Source of the DNA: Ardenticatenaceae bacterium
GTDB taxonomy: Bacteria > Chloroflexota > Anaerolineae > Promineifilales > Promineifilaceae
NCBI GenBank assembly: GCA_020634435.1
Contig: JACKBS010000004.1
Coordinates: forward strand, 992,001 to 1,056,000
Length of the DNA stretch: 64,000 nucleotides
Direction of reading: 5' to 3'
Below are positions 1 to 8,146 of the stretch, piece after piece. The notes under the pieces were generated by a model. The model did not search any database. It was not told the DNA's origin and saw only the letters and a list, made by a program, of their open reading frames with translations. Within the stretch, counting starts at the first letter, position 1. Each line of letters starts with the position of its first letter. Both the position numbers and the translations under genes were made by a program.

Positions 1-2
1 AC

Positions 3-557
3 ACCTGGTTTAAGCTCATCCTGGCCACTATTGTGGGCGGCTTCTTCATGTTTGGCTTGCTCATACCTATCATGTTAGGCTCATTCATTCCTTGCCTGGG
101 CTTTTTTATTGCGTTGATTGGCATGTTCTTTCTTGGAGCCGTTGCCAGCATTCTGTTTTCACTGCTACCACCAGTAGTTGTGCTGGAAAGGGCTAGCGTT
201 ATCGACGCCGTTAAGCGAGCTTGGACCTTGAGCAGACTGCGCTTTTGGTGGGTGCTTGGTTACCTGGTCTTGCTGACGGTATTAACCTTCGTCATTATTT
301 TTGGCCCGGCCGCAGTCATTGGTGTCGTGTTGGGTCTCGTTTTGGGCGAGATGAGCATCCTGGTACAAAGCATCGTTCAACAATCGGCTACCCTGGTATT
401 AACGGCCGTTTTCCTGCCCATTCGCATCGCCGCCGTTACACTGATGTACTTTGATCTGCGCATTCGTTTTGAAGGGTTCGACCTGGTGGTTTTGGCCTCG
501 GCCAATGAAACTGTTCTCGACGCTGCGCCCAACCTAACAAACAAAACCATTTTATGA
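3..557 (+). CDS. Membrane protein, GPDPase-membrane-domain-like (5' partial)
   Basis: The reading frame is open from the first bases, so the gene begins upstream of the window; the internal ATG at 33 is not the true start. The visible protein is almost entirely hydrophobic, with about four membrane segments. It carries a signature (VLERASVIDAVKRAWTLSR followed by RFWW) that recurs in the next gene (VLEHRSAGQAIQRAWDLGR, RFWW), so the two are tandem paralogues. This pattern fits the membrane domain annotated in glycerophosphodiester phosphodiesterase-like proteins that sit next to DUF4129/MoxR genes. The stop overlaps the next start by 4 bases (ATGA), implying translational coupling. No catalytic domain is visible; function unknown. 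Confidence 0.75.
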   Translation, partial: TWFKLILATIVGGFFMFGLLIPIMLGSFIPCLGFFIALIGMFFLGAVASILFSLLPPVVVLERASVIDAVKRAWTLSRLRFWWVLGYLVLLTVLTFVIIFGPAAVIGVVLGLVLGEMSILVQSIVQQSATLVLTAVFLPIRIAAVTLMYFDLRIRFEGFDLVVLASANETVLDAAPNLTNKTIL

Positions 558-1594
558 CCGCACTTTCTGATAACTTACAACCGCTAAGCATGACCCAACT
601 GCTGGACCGGGCTATCCGCCTGTATCGCAGCAACTTCCTCATTTTTGTGGGGATTGTGGCCCTGGCGCAGATTCCAGCAACGGCCGTAAATATGATCGGT
701 CTCTGGCTGGCCCCCGCCCCAGAAACGATTAACATGAACCCCACCTCAGTCACCGAGATGTGGCTGCAAATCTTTGAAAGCAGCGGCTTTGTCAATAACG
801 GCTGGCTCTGGCTGGGGCGCCTCGTCACCCTGCTGCTGGTACAGCTAGCCACCGCCGCCATGACCAAAGCCGTCGCCGAAAATTACCTGGGGCACAAGAT
901 TGGGCTGTTTGAAGCGTACCAGAAAATCGGCCGTTCCGGCGTTGCCCTGCTCATTGCCACCTTCCTTGGCATTTTTCTCATAATGGGCCTGGCCATTTGG
1001 TGGATCATCGTGCCCTGCATTGGCTGGCTCAGCGGCCTGGGCATGATATTTTTCCTTAGCCTGGTCATTCTGCCCCTGGTCGCGCCGATTATCGTGCTGG
1101 AGCATCGCTCGGCCGGGCAGGCCATCCAGCGGGCCTGGGATTTAGGTCGGCGGCGCTTTTGGTGGCTCATCGGTTTTATGCTACTGCTGGGCTTGTTTGG
1201 CCAGATTGTGGTTACTGGGCCAGCCTTTTTGTCCGTTTTTGCGGTGGAAAGCATCGTTGGCAGCGGCATAAACACAACCACTTCCTCGCTCATCCAGCAG
1301 GTGATCATGCTGCTGCTGAGGCTCATTTATCTGCCGCTTCAGCTCAGCTGCGTGACCCTGCTCTATTTCGACATTCGCGTCCGCACCGAAGGGTTCGATC
1401 TGGCCGTCCTGGCCCTGTCTGACCAGGTGGATTCGGAAACGTTACGCGTTACAGCCCCCCCTTTGGAAAAAAACGTTGTGCCGCGCTGGGAAGAGATTGG
1501 CTATTTTTCGCTCATCACTATCGCTTTTGTTGTGGTGTACATCGCCCTGCTCCTGATTTTCCTGGTGGCGGCATTGGGATTTAGTGGGTTTTAA
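554..1594 (+). CDS. Integral membrane protein, GPDPase-membrane-domain-like paralogue
   Basis: A 346-residue polytopic membrane protein. After a short cytoplasmic start (MTQLLDRAIRLYRSNF is typical of this family's N-terminus) there are roughly six to seven hydrophobic segments and the paralogue signature VLEHRSAGQAIQRAWDLGR near residue 180. A final hydrophobic helix ends the protein. It is the complete counterpart of the truncated gene upstream, overlaps it by 4 bases, and itself overlaps the DUF4129 gene by one base (TAATG). Membrane proteins of this kind commonly lie beside MoxR/DUF58 clusters, where their role is not established. No enzymatic motif is seen. Confidence 0.8.
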   Translation: MTALSDNLQPLSMTQLLDRAIRLYRSNFLIFVGIVALAQIPATAVNMIGLWLAPAPETINMNPTSVTEMWLQIFESSGFVNNGWLWLGRLVTLLLVQLATAAMTKAVAENYLGHKIGLFEAYQKIGRSGVALLIATFLGIFLIMGLAIWWIIVPCIGWLSGLGMIFFLSLVILPLVAPIIVLEHRSAGQAIQRAWDLGRRRFWWLIGFMLLLGLFGQIVVTGPAFLSVFAVESIVGSGINTTTSSLIQQVIMLLLRLIYLPLQLSCVTLLYFDIRVRTEGFDLAVLALSDQVDSETLRVTAPPLEKNVVPRWEEIGYFSLITIAFVVVYIALLLIFLVAALGFSGF

Positions 1595-2571
1595 TGGGCT
1601 GGTGGGGGAAAAACGGCCGTTTCCGGCCGTGGCTAATTGTCTTTTGCGTGCTGCTAGCGGCTGCTCGTCCAGCCCTGGCGCAAAACAGTCGCCTGACGCT
1701 GGATGCCTACTGGGACACCATTACCCAAATTCGGGATGATTTGCGCGAAGCCGGGGAAGAGGGAACGGCCGTTCGACAAACTGCCGTCGCCACCCTCACT
1801 GCCATTACCGAAATTGAACTAGCCGACGGCCGTAGCCAGCCTATCGACCACACCTTTCTCATTCGCCAGCTGCAAGACGAAGAAATAACCACCGCCCAAC
1901 TGGTACAGCTGCTCACAGCTTACCTCAGCAGCCGACTTACTTGGCCCGATCCCACGCTGCCGGAGCTAGATCAGGCAGCGCTAGATGAAATTTTGAGCCA
2001 GCCCGAATTCCAATACACGGTAGATGAGCCGAACTTTTTGCAGCAGCTGTGGCAAGACATTCGTCAAGCCGTTGAAGATTTTTTCCTGCGCCTTTTCCCC
2101 GAAGGCAGCGGCTTCAGCCTACCGGTGGGCAATCTGCTAGCCATCCTCGCCGCGATCCTGGTGGCGCTGGTGCTGCTCTATGCTTTGCGTGACCTCATTA
2201 CGGGCTTTTCCGCCGACGCCGCCATGCACGCCGAAGATGAGCTGGGCGGCCAGCCGCTAACCGCCGATTTTGCCCTTCAGCGCGCCCAAGAACTCTCAAC
2301 CGGTGGCGATTACCGGACGGCCGTTCGCTACCTTTACCTCTCCGCCCTGCTGCTGTTGGAAGAGCGCGGCCTGCTGCGCTACGATCGGTCACTAACCAAC
2401 CGCGAATATTTGCGCACCGTGGCCCATCAGCCCGAATTGGCGGCCATTTTGCGCGAGGTCATCGACGTGTTTGATCGGGTCTGGTACGGCTTCCAGACGC
2501 TCACCGCCAGCGAGTACGAGGCCTATGCCCAGCGCGTGGCAACCTTGCGCCAGCAAAAGGAGGCGCGATGA
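1594..2571 (+). CDS. DUF4129 domain-containing membrane protein
   Basis: 325 residues. An N-terminal signal or anchor segment (residues about 10-29, ending in ARPALAQ) is followed by an extracytoplasmic region of about 150 residues. A transmembrane helix (LLAILAAILVALVLLYAL) lies near residues 180-200, and a cytoplasmic C-terminal DUF4129 region has the typical pattern LYLSALLLLEERGLLRYDRS and NREYLR. DUF4129 proteins accompany MoxR and DUF58 genes, often with transglutaminase-like proteins, and are suspected of a role in envelope or exopolymer assembly. The start codon overlaps the previous stop by one base and the end overlaps the next start (ATGA), so this is part of a tight operon. Confidence 0.88.
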   Translation: MGWWGKNGRFRPWLIVFCVLLAAARPALAQNSRLTLDAYWDTITQIRDDLREAGEEGTAVRQTAVATLTAITEIELADGRSQPIDHTFLIRQLQDEEITTAQLVQLLTAYLSSRLTWPDPTLPELDQAALDEILSQPEFQYTVDEPNFLQQLWQDIRQAVEDFFLRLFPEGSGFSLPVGNLLAILAAILVALVLLYALRDLITGFSADAAMHAEDELGGQPLTADFALQRAQELSTGGDYRTAVRYLYLSALLLLEERGLLRYDRSLTNREYLRTVAHQPELAAILREVIDVFDRVWYGFQTLTASEYEAYAQRVATLRQQKEAR

Positions 2572-3721
2572 AACGCCTGAGCCGCGACGCCTGGCTGGCT
2601 CTCTTCCTCTTTTTGCTGCTGACCGTTTTTACGGCCGTTTCTGTGGTGCAGCAAGCGCAGGCCAGTCTGCAAGACCCACCACTGGCTTCTTTTTCCGCGC
2701 AGCCCCAGGGCAGCCGGGCACTTTGGCTCTACCTGGAAACGCAAAAGCTCAAACTCACCGACTCCGTAGGCACTGCTTTTGGTGTGCCTAGCGGCATTGA
2801 CCTGGCCTTAGTGCTGGAGCCAACGGTAGCCTTCACCCCCGGCGAATGGGAACTGCTGCACAATTGGGTGGAGGACGGCGGGACATTGTTGCTGGCGGGT
2901 ACCAGCAATGTGACCATCGATCTGGCGCAGCAGCTAGACGTTAGTTTCGGGCTGACACCTTCTTCAGAAACGGCCGTTGCCAACCAGACTCCACTCCTGC
3001 ATGCGCCACCTCTGCAAGTGCTAGACGCCGAAACGACCCTCTTCTTACGTCCCGAACGCGATGATTTTGTAACGCTGCTGGCCAACAGAACGGGGCATCC
3101 AACCGCCATTGCCTTTGCTGAAGGAAACGGCCGTGTCATCCTCACCACGGTCACCGAACCGTTCAGCAACGAAGGGATGCACACCGAGGGCAATGCGGAA
3201 CTGGTGCTCAACCTGCTCAACGCCACGCCAGACCTGCGCAGCATCTGGTTTAACGAATGGCACCACGGCATCCGCCCAGAGGCAGAGGGCGCACTCACCT
3301 CCAGCAACTGGCTCCAGCGCACCCCAGGCGGCCGCGCGCTGCTGCTGGTGCTGGCCATCATTTTATCGGCCTGGTGCTGCGCGGACGCCATTTTGGCCGC
3401 CCCGTGCCGCTGGGCAAAGACATTGTGCGCCGTGCTCCGCTGGAGTACATTACCGGTATTGCCAATTTGAGTAGACGCGCGGGACATCGAACGGCCGTCC
3501 TGCAACATTACCACGATCGACTCAAGCGCGATTTAGGCGCACGCTACCGGCTCAATCCCAGCCTGCCCGACGAGGAATTCATCAACCAGCTGGCTAGCTA
3601 CCAACCCAATCTAGACACCGACGCCCTGCGCCAAACGCTGCGCCAACTCTCCCAAACCAACGTCAGCGAAAACGAAATGGTGCAAATCGTCCGAGAAGCA
3701 ACTTTGTTCGGTGGTCGGTAA
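2568..3721 (+). CDS. DUF4350 domain-containing protein, interrupted by a frameshift
   Basis: The first frame (2568-3470) encodes a membrane anchor (LFLFLLLTVFTAVSVV) and a DUF4350 domain with the expected PQGSRALWLYLE motif. It then enters the second membrane helix near residue 264. There the frame is lost: codons after the T4 run at 3361-3364 give a nonsense tail (SAWCCADAILAAPC). Adding one T restores a helix (LAIIFIGLVLRGRHFGRP) and a family-like cytoplasmic tail (RRAPLEYITGIANLSRRAG) in the +1 frame, ending at the TAA at 3721. The full product would be about 384 residues. A real frameshift and a homopolymer sequencing error look identical from one read. The gene is coupled to DUF4129 upstream by a 4-base overlap. 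Confidence 0.8.
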
Positions 3722-4255
3722 ACGGTGAACGGTGAACGGTGACCAAAAACGGAGTGTTTTTGTAAGATGGAAAAGAGTGGATATGCGGAGAGTTTCAGAG
3801 ATTTGTTGGCTTATCAGAAAGCTAGAGAATTGGCGCAGGACGTATTTGAGGTATCGAAGCGATTTCCTAAAGAGGAGATGTATTCCTTGACAGATCAAAT
3901 TCGCCGTTCGTCGCGCTCAATCGGGGCGCAAATTGCTGAGGCGTGGGCCAAAAGACGATATGAAAAACACTTTGTCAGCAAACTGACGGATGCAGATGGC
4001 GAACAACAAGAAACACAACATTGGCTGGAAACGGCCGTAGACTGCAATTATCTTTCACAAGCAGAAGCACAACAGCTTATCAACAAATGTGCACGGGTGG
4101 GACGTTTACTTGGCGGCATGATGGCCAAGTCACATCTTTTTTGCGGGAAACCAACCATCCTCCGCGAATCCCAAGCCCACTACTTCACCGACGAAGATCC
4201 ACCCACCGACAACTGATTACCGATAACCGTTCACCGATTACGGATAACGAGGAGT
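3719..4255. repeat. Inverted short repeats bracketing the four-helix-bundle gene
   Basis: The left side is a tandem of GGTGAACGG units directly after the DUF4350 stop (3719-3744). The right side has the reverse complement CCGTTCACC at 4227-4235 within a run of related words (ACCGATAACCG, CCGATTACGG). The arms enclose only the 3767-4216 gene. The same vocabulary appears inside the NRPS gene at 57930-58020. A small hairpin, AAAAAC-GGAGT-GTTTTT, lies at 3745-3761. Confidence 0.6.
3767..4216 (+). CDS. Four helix bundle protein (S23/IVP-like family)
   Basis: 149 residues with the family hallmarks: FRDLLAYQKARELAQDVFEV at the N-terminus, then KEEMYSLTDQIRRSSRSIGA and AEAWAKRRYEKHFVSKL, and later EAQQLINKCARVGRLLGGMM. 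These match the small all-helical proteins first described from intervening sequences in 23S rRNA genes and later found widely as solitary genes. The biochemical role is unknown. The gene sits between DUF4350 and moxR, which usually adjoin, and is bracketed by inverted short repeats, so it looks like an inserted cassette. The C-terminal tail (TDEDPPTDN) runs into the repeat. The ATG at 3767 precedes the conserved first helix by about ten residues. Confidence 0.85.
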   Translation: MEKSGYAESFRDLLAYQKARELAQDVFEVSKRFPKEEMYSLTDQIRRSSRSIGAQIAEAWAKRRYEKHFVSKLTDADGEQQETQHWLETAVDCNYLSQAEAQQLINKCARVGRLLGGMMAKSHLFCGKPTILRESQAHYFTDEDPPTDN

Positions 4256-4259
4256 AAAA

Positions 4260-5216
4260 ATGGAACCAACCCAACTCAAAACCATCTACGAAACATTGCG
4301 GCAGGAGGCCGACAAGGTGCTGGTCGGCCTGGAAGAGCCGTTTGAGATGCTCACCATCGCCCTGCTGACCGGCGGGCACGTGCTGCTGGAAGGCGTGCCC
4401 GGCACCGCCAAAACGCTCATGGCCAAAACGCTGGCCCAGCTGGTGCAGGCCAACTTTAACCGCATCCAATTCACCCCCGACCTCATGCCATCGGACATTT
4501 TGGGCACCTCCGTGTTTGACATCAGCAACGGGCAGTTTTACCTGAAGAAGGGGCCGATCTTCACCCAGATTTTGCTGGCCGATGAGATCAATCGCGCCCC
4601 GGCCAAGACTCAATCGGCCCTGCTGGAAGCGATGGAAGAGCGGCAGGTGAACCTGGAAGGCACCCGCTACCCGCTGGGGATGCCGTTCATGGTTATCGCC
4701 ACACAAAACCCAATTGAATACGAAGGCACCTACCCGCTGCCGGAAGCCCAACTTGACCGCTTCCTCTTCAAAATCACCGTGCCCTACTCCGATTTGGACA
4801 CGGAAATCGAGGTACTGCGCCGTTACCACAACGGTTTTGACGCCCACGATTTAGCCGCAACGGGCCTCACCGCCAAGCTACCCGCCGAATCCATCGCCGA
4901 GGCGCGGCAGGCGATTAACCAGATCGTCGTGGAAGATGGCGTGCTCAACTACATCGCCCAGGTAGCCGCCGCGTCCCGCCAATCGCCGGATCTCACGCTG
5001 GGGGCCAGCACCCGTGCCGCCACGCACGTGCTGCTCTCATCCAAAACGTTTGCCGCCCTGCAAGGCCGCGACTTTGTGACGCCCGACGACGTGAAATTCG
5101 TGACGCCCGCCGTCTACCGCCACCGCATCTTGCTCAAACCCGAAGCAGAAATTGAAGGCCTCAACCCCGACACCGTTATCCGGCGGCTGCTGGGCCAGGT
5201 TGAGGTACCGCGATAG
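4260..5216 (+). CDS. MoxR-family AAA+ ATPase
   Basis: 318 residues, the usual size. The Walker A motif is GVPGTAKT (about residue 44), Walker B is ILLADEINRAP, sensor 1 is MVIATQNP, and the arginine-finger region is LPEAQLDRF. The C-terminal lid contains TLGASTRA and DFVTPDDVKFVTPAVYRHRI, as in MoxR/RavA-type chaperone ATPases. These act with DUF58/von-Willebrand-like partners to mature or remodel protein complexes at the membrane. The partner DUF58 gene would normally follow directly but is displaced by a P450 cassette. The ATG follows the purine-rich stretch GAGGAG. Confidence 0.95.
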   Translation: MEPTQLKTIYETLRQEADKVLVGLEEPFEMLTIALLTGGHVLLEGVPGTAKTLMAKTLAQLVQANFNRIQFTPDLMPSDILGTSVFDISNGQFYLKKGPIFTQILLADEINRAPAKTQSALLEAMEERQVNLEGTRYPLGMPFMVIATQNPIEYEGTYPLPEAQLDRFLFKITVPYSDLDTEIEVLRRYHNGFDAHDLAATGLTAKLPAESIAEARQAINQIVVEDGVLNYIAQVAAASRQSPDLTLGASTRAATHVLLSSKTFAALQGRDFVTPDDVKFVTPAVYRHRILLKPEAEIEGLNPDTVIRRLLGQVEVPR

Positions 5217-5227
5217 TTTTTGTAACC

Positions 5228-5271
5228 GGTAATTGGATAATTGCTGCCTAATTACTCAATTACCAATTACC
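5228..5271. repeat. Intergenic AT-rich inverted repeat (GGTAATTGG / CCAATTACC)
   Basis: The arms GGTAATTGG (5228-5236) and CCAATTACC (5263-5271) form a hairpin between moxR and the P450 gene. The same words recur at 15052-15083 between convergent genes. It is a dispersed intergenic repeat and could act as a terminator or transcript stabiliser. Confidence 0.6.
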
Positions 5272-5284
5272 CAATTACTTTCTT

Positions 5285-6646
5285 ATGATCGACACGGCCG
5301 TTTCCACCCAACCAACCTACAAAGCAGTCAACCTCTCCCCCCGGCGCATTCCGGAGATTCAGCGGAATCCGCTGGCCTTTTTGCAGCACAACGCCAGCGA
5401 GCACGGCGATTTTATCCATTACCCGCTGGGGCTGTGGGAAGTGTTTCAGCTCAACCATCCTGACTTGATCGAGCACGTGCTGGTGACCAACCAGCGCAAC
5501 TACAGCAAAAACACGGTGCAGTACAACACCCTGGCCAAAATCACCGGGCGTGGGCTGCTGACCAGCGACGGCCGTTTCTGGCGCAGACAGCGACGCATGA
5601 TCCAACCCGCCTTTCACCGGCAAAAGGTGCTCGGCTGGGGCGAGACGATGATCAAATACACGCAAAACATGTTGGGAAATTGGGAAAAAGCGGCCCAGGC
5701 AAACCAGCCGCTGGACATCGACGAAGAGATGATGGCGGTCACGCTCAGCATTGTGGGGCAGGCCTTGCTGGGACTGGATTTGCAGGCCGTGGCCAGCAAG
5801 CTCACCCAAGCCGTCCTGGTGCTGCTCGACTACGTAGTTTATCGCTCCCAGCAAATCATTCCCCTGCCGTTGACCGTGCCCACATCGCGCCACCGGCTCG
5901 TGCGCGATGGGCTGAAGCAGCTGGACAAGCTGATTGACATGGCCATTCGCGAACATCATGAAGGCCGCGGCCAACCGGACACCATTTTGAGCCAGATGCT
6001 GGCCGCCGTTGACCGCGAAAGCAATGAACAAATGACCCGCGACGAGCTGCGCGATGAGGTGATCACTTTGCTGGTGGCGGGACACGAAACGGCCGCTTCT
6101 GGCCTGAACTGGCTTTTTTACCTGCTGTCGCAAAATCCAGCGGTTGAGGAAGAATTGGTGGCCGAGATAGATGCGGTGCTAAACGGCCGTCTTCCCACCA
6201 CCGACGACCTGACGCAGATGCCCACCGTCCAGCGCGTCATCGCCGAGGCGCTGCGGCTGTACCCACCCGCCTGGGTCATTACCCGCCGCGCCATTGAGGC
6301 GGACACGCTGTTGGGTGAAGCCATTCCCGCCAACGCGCTCATCATCATGAGCCCATACACCATGCATCGCCACCCAAACTTTTGGAACAAGCCAGACGCA
6401 TTTGATCCCGACCACTTCTTGCCTACCGCCGAAAAGGATCGGCCACGCTACGCTTATTTTCCCTTTGGCGGCGGGGCACGGCTGTGCATTGGCGATCAGT
6501 TTGCCAAGGTGGAAATGGGGCTGATAGTAACGGCCGTCTTGCAACAATATCGGCTCCAACTGCTGCCCAACCACCCCGTCGTGGCCGATCCACTTGTCAC
6601 CATCCGCCCCAAACACGGCATGATGATGACCGTTCACAGGAGATAG
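5285..6646 (+). CDS. Cytochrome P450
   Basis: 453 residues, a full-length bacterial P450. The I-helix oxygen-activation motif is AGHETAAS, the K-helix ExxR is EALRLYP, and the PERF-like region contains FDPDHFLP. The haem-thiolate loop is FPFGGGARLCIGDQFAKVE, whose Cys is the axial ligand. There is no signal peptide. The family binds haem and uses electrons from a redoxin or reductase to hydroxylate organic substrates; no ferredoxin or reductase is adjacent. The gene separates moxR from DUF58 and is flanked by different dispersed hairpins on each side, suggesting insertion into a previously continuous operon. The substrate cannot be predicted. Confidence 0.95.
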   Translation: MIDTAVSTQPTYKAVNLSPRRIPEIQRNPLAFLQHNASEHGDFIHYPLGLWEVFQLNHPDLIEHVLVTNQRNYSKNTVQYNTLAKITGRGLLTSDGRFWRRQRRMIQPAFHRQKVLGWGETMIKYTQNMLGNWEKAAQANQPLDIDEEMMAVTLSIVGQALLGLDLQAVASKLTQAVLVLLDYVVYRSQQIIPLPLTVPTSRHRLVRDGLKQLDKLIDMAIREHHEGRGQPDTILSQMLAAVDRESNEQMTRDELRDEVITLLVAGHETAASGLNWLFYLLSQNPAVEEELVAEIDAVLNGRLPTTDDLTQMPTVQRVIAEALRLYPPAWVITRRAIEADTLLGEAIPANALIIMSPYTMHRHPNFWNKPDAFDPDHFLPTAEKDRPRYAYFPFGGGARLCIGDQFAKVEMGLIVTAVLQQYRLQLLPNHPVVADPLVTIRPKHGMMMTVHRR

Positions 6647-6647
6647 G

Positions 6648-6759
6648 TTTGCCACAGAGAGCACAGAGATAAATGAGTTCGCAGAGGCTTCCACAACTAG
6701 CCGGGGCTTCAGTCCCCGGCGGGCAAAATCTCTAAATCCTCTGTGCCCTCTGTGGCAAA
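6648..6759. repeat. Large nested inverted repeat between P450 and DUF58
   Basis: The outer arms are 6648-6669 (TTTGCCACAGAGAGCACAGA) and 6739-6759 (CTCTGTGCCCTCTGTGGCAA). They enclose a GC-rich hairpin at 6700-6720 with arms GCCGGGG and CCCCGGC. The outer-arm word is repeated at 21325-21345 and, in variant form, at 24632-24699. This is a dispersed intergenic repeat with a potential terminator-like structure. Confidence 0.7.
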
Positions 6760-6766
6760 AAATAAT

Positions 6767-8080
6767 ATGCAGCCGACGAATCGCGGTATTCTCATTTTAT
6801 TGCTCGCCGCCCCCATCATGGCGGCAGGCACCTGGCTGCCCGCGCTGCAATGGGTGGCGCTGGGTTACCTGCTGCTGGTTGGCGGCCTGCTCTGGTTCGA
6901 TTGGCGATCCGCCGAACCCATCGAAAAGCGGTTCGACATTCGCCGCGAACACGACCAGAAGCTCAGTTTGGGCGCTGACAATCCTATCAAGATCAGTGTA
7001 CGTAACCGGAGCGGGCGGGGAACGGCCGTATGGCTCCGTGATGAACCACCCGATGCCTTTAACGTTTCTGAACGTCTGCTGGCTGGCGAGGTTGGCCCGC
7101 GCCACACCTGGGAAGCCACCTACTACGTCCATCCGCTGCGCCGGGGCGATTACCAATTTGGCAATCTAAATCTGCGCTGGCTGGGGCCGCTGGGTCTGGC
7201 CACGCGCCAGGGCAAGCTGCCCCTCACCGAGCCGGTGAAGGTGTACCCCAACCTGCTGGACGTGCGCCGCTACGATCTGCTGCTGCGCAAAAATCGGCTG
7301 CAAGAGATTGGCCTGCGCAACACCCGCCAGTTCGGCGAAGGTACCGAATTTGAGCGCCTGCGCGAATATCTGCCCGACGACGAATACCGCCGCATCGACT
7401 GGAAAGCCACCGCCCGCCGCCACCGCCCCGTCACCGTGGAATACCAGACCGAGCGCAGCCAAAACGTCATCGCCCTGCTCGATGTGGGCCGCATGATGCA
7501 AAGCCCCGTCGCCCAGATGGCCAAGCTGGATTACGTGGTCAACGCCGTGCTGCTGCTGGGCTACGTGGCCACCGGCAAGGGCGACAAAGTGGGCATGATG
7601 AGCTTCGCCGACGACATCCAGCATTACCTGTCACCCCGGCAGGGTCGCGGCCAATTTTACCGCATGCTGGAGCAGCTCTACGCCGTCGAAGCCCAGCCGG
7701 TTGAATCTAATTACCAGCGCGCCCTCAGCTACCTGTCGGCCAAGCAGCGCAAGCGCTCACTGGTGGTGATTTTTACCGATTTGACACATGGCATCAGCCT
7801 GGAAGGGTTGGTCAGCCACGTCGCCCTGCTGGCCAAGCGCAGCCTGCCGCTGGTGGTTACCATCAGCGACCCGGACGTGGTGCAGGCCGCCCAGCAGCAG
7901 CCAGAAGATTCGCAGACGGCGTACCAGCGCATGGCCGCCGCCCAACTGCTGGACCAACGCCAAATCACGCTCGACCACCTACGCCAGCAAGGCGTCCTCA
8001 CTCTGGACGTGCCCGCCAACCAGCTCTCCATCGCCGTCATCAACCGCTACCTGGAGTTGAAAGCCAAAACAATGCTTTGA
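6767..8080 (+). CDS. DUF58 domain-containing protein
   Basis: Two N-terminal hydrophobic segments (residues about 7-45) are followed by a beta-rich region. The DUF58 core has the diagnostic EGTEFERLREYLPDDEYRRI and DWKATARRH. A von-Willebrand-like segment follows (VIALLDVGRMM, with a MIDAS-like Asp). These proteins work with MoxR ATPases. I chose the ATG at 6767: the in-frame GTG at 6743 lies inside the dispersed CCTCTGTGCCCTCTGTGG repeat and would add eight repeat-derived residues. The gene normally directly follows moxR; here a P450 gene intervenes. Confidence 0.92.
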   Translation: MQPTNRGILILLLAAPIMAAGTWLPALQWVALGYLLLVGGLLWFDWRSAEPIEKRFDIRREHDQKLSLGADNPIKISVRNRSGRGTAVWLRDEPPDAFNVSERLLAGEVGPRHTWEATYYVHPLRRGDYQFGNLNLRWLGPLGLATRQGKLPLTEPVKVYPNLLDVRRYDLLLRKNRLQEIGLRNTRQFGEGTEFERLREYLPDDEYRRIDWKATARRHRPVTVEYQTERSQNVIALLDVGRMMQSPVAQMAKLDYVVNAVLLLGYVATGKGDKVGMMSFADDIQHYLSPRQGRGQFYRMLEQLYAVEAQPVESNYQRALSYLSAKQRKRSLVVIFTDLTHGISLEGLVSHVALLAKRSLPLVVTISDPDVVQAAQQQPEDSQTAYQRMAAAQLLDQRQITLDHLRQQGVLTLDVPANQLSIAVINRYLELKAKTML

Positions 8081-8146
8081 TTCTAATTCATAGATGCTAA
8101 AATTTTTTAATCCTGATTCATATACCTTGCCACAAAAGGTACTATT

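Noticed and set aside
5267..6133. Minus-strand 288-residue frame
   Set aside because: Shadow of the P450 gene, rich in His and Gln, no recognisable motif.
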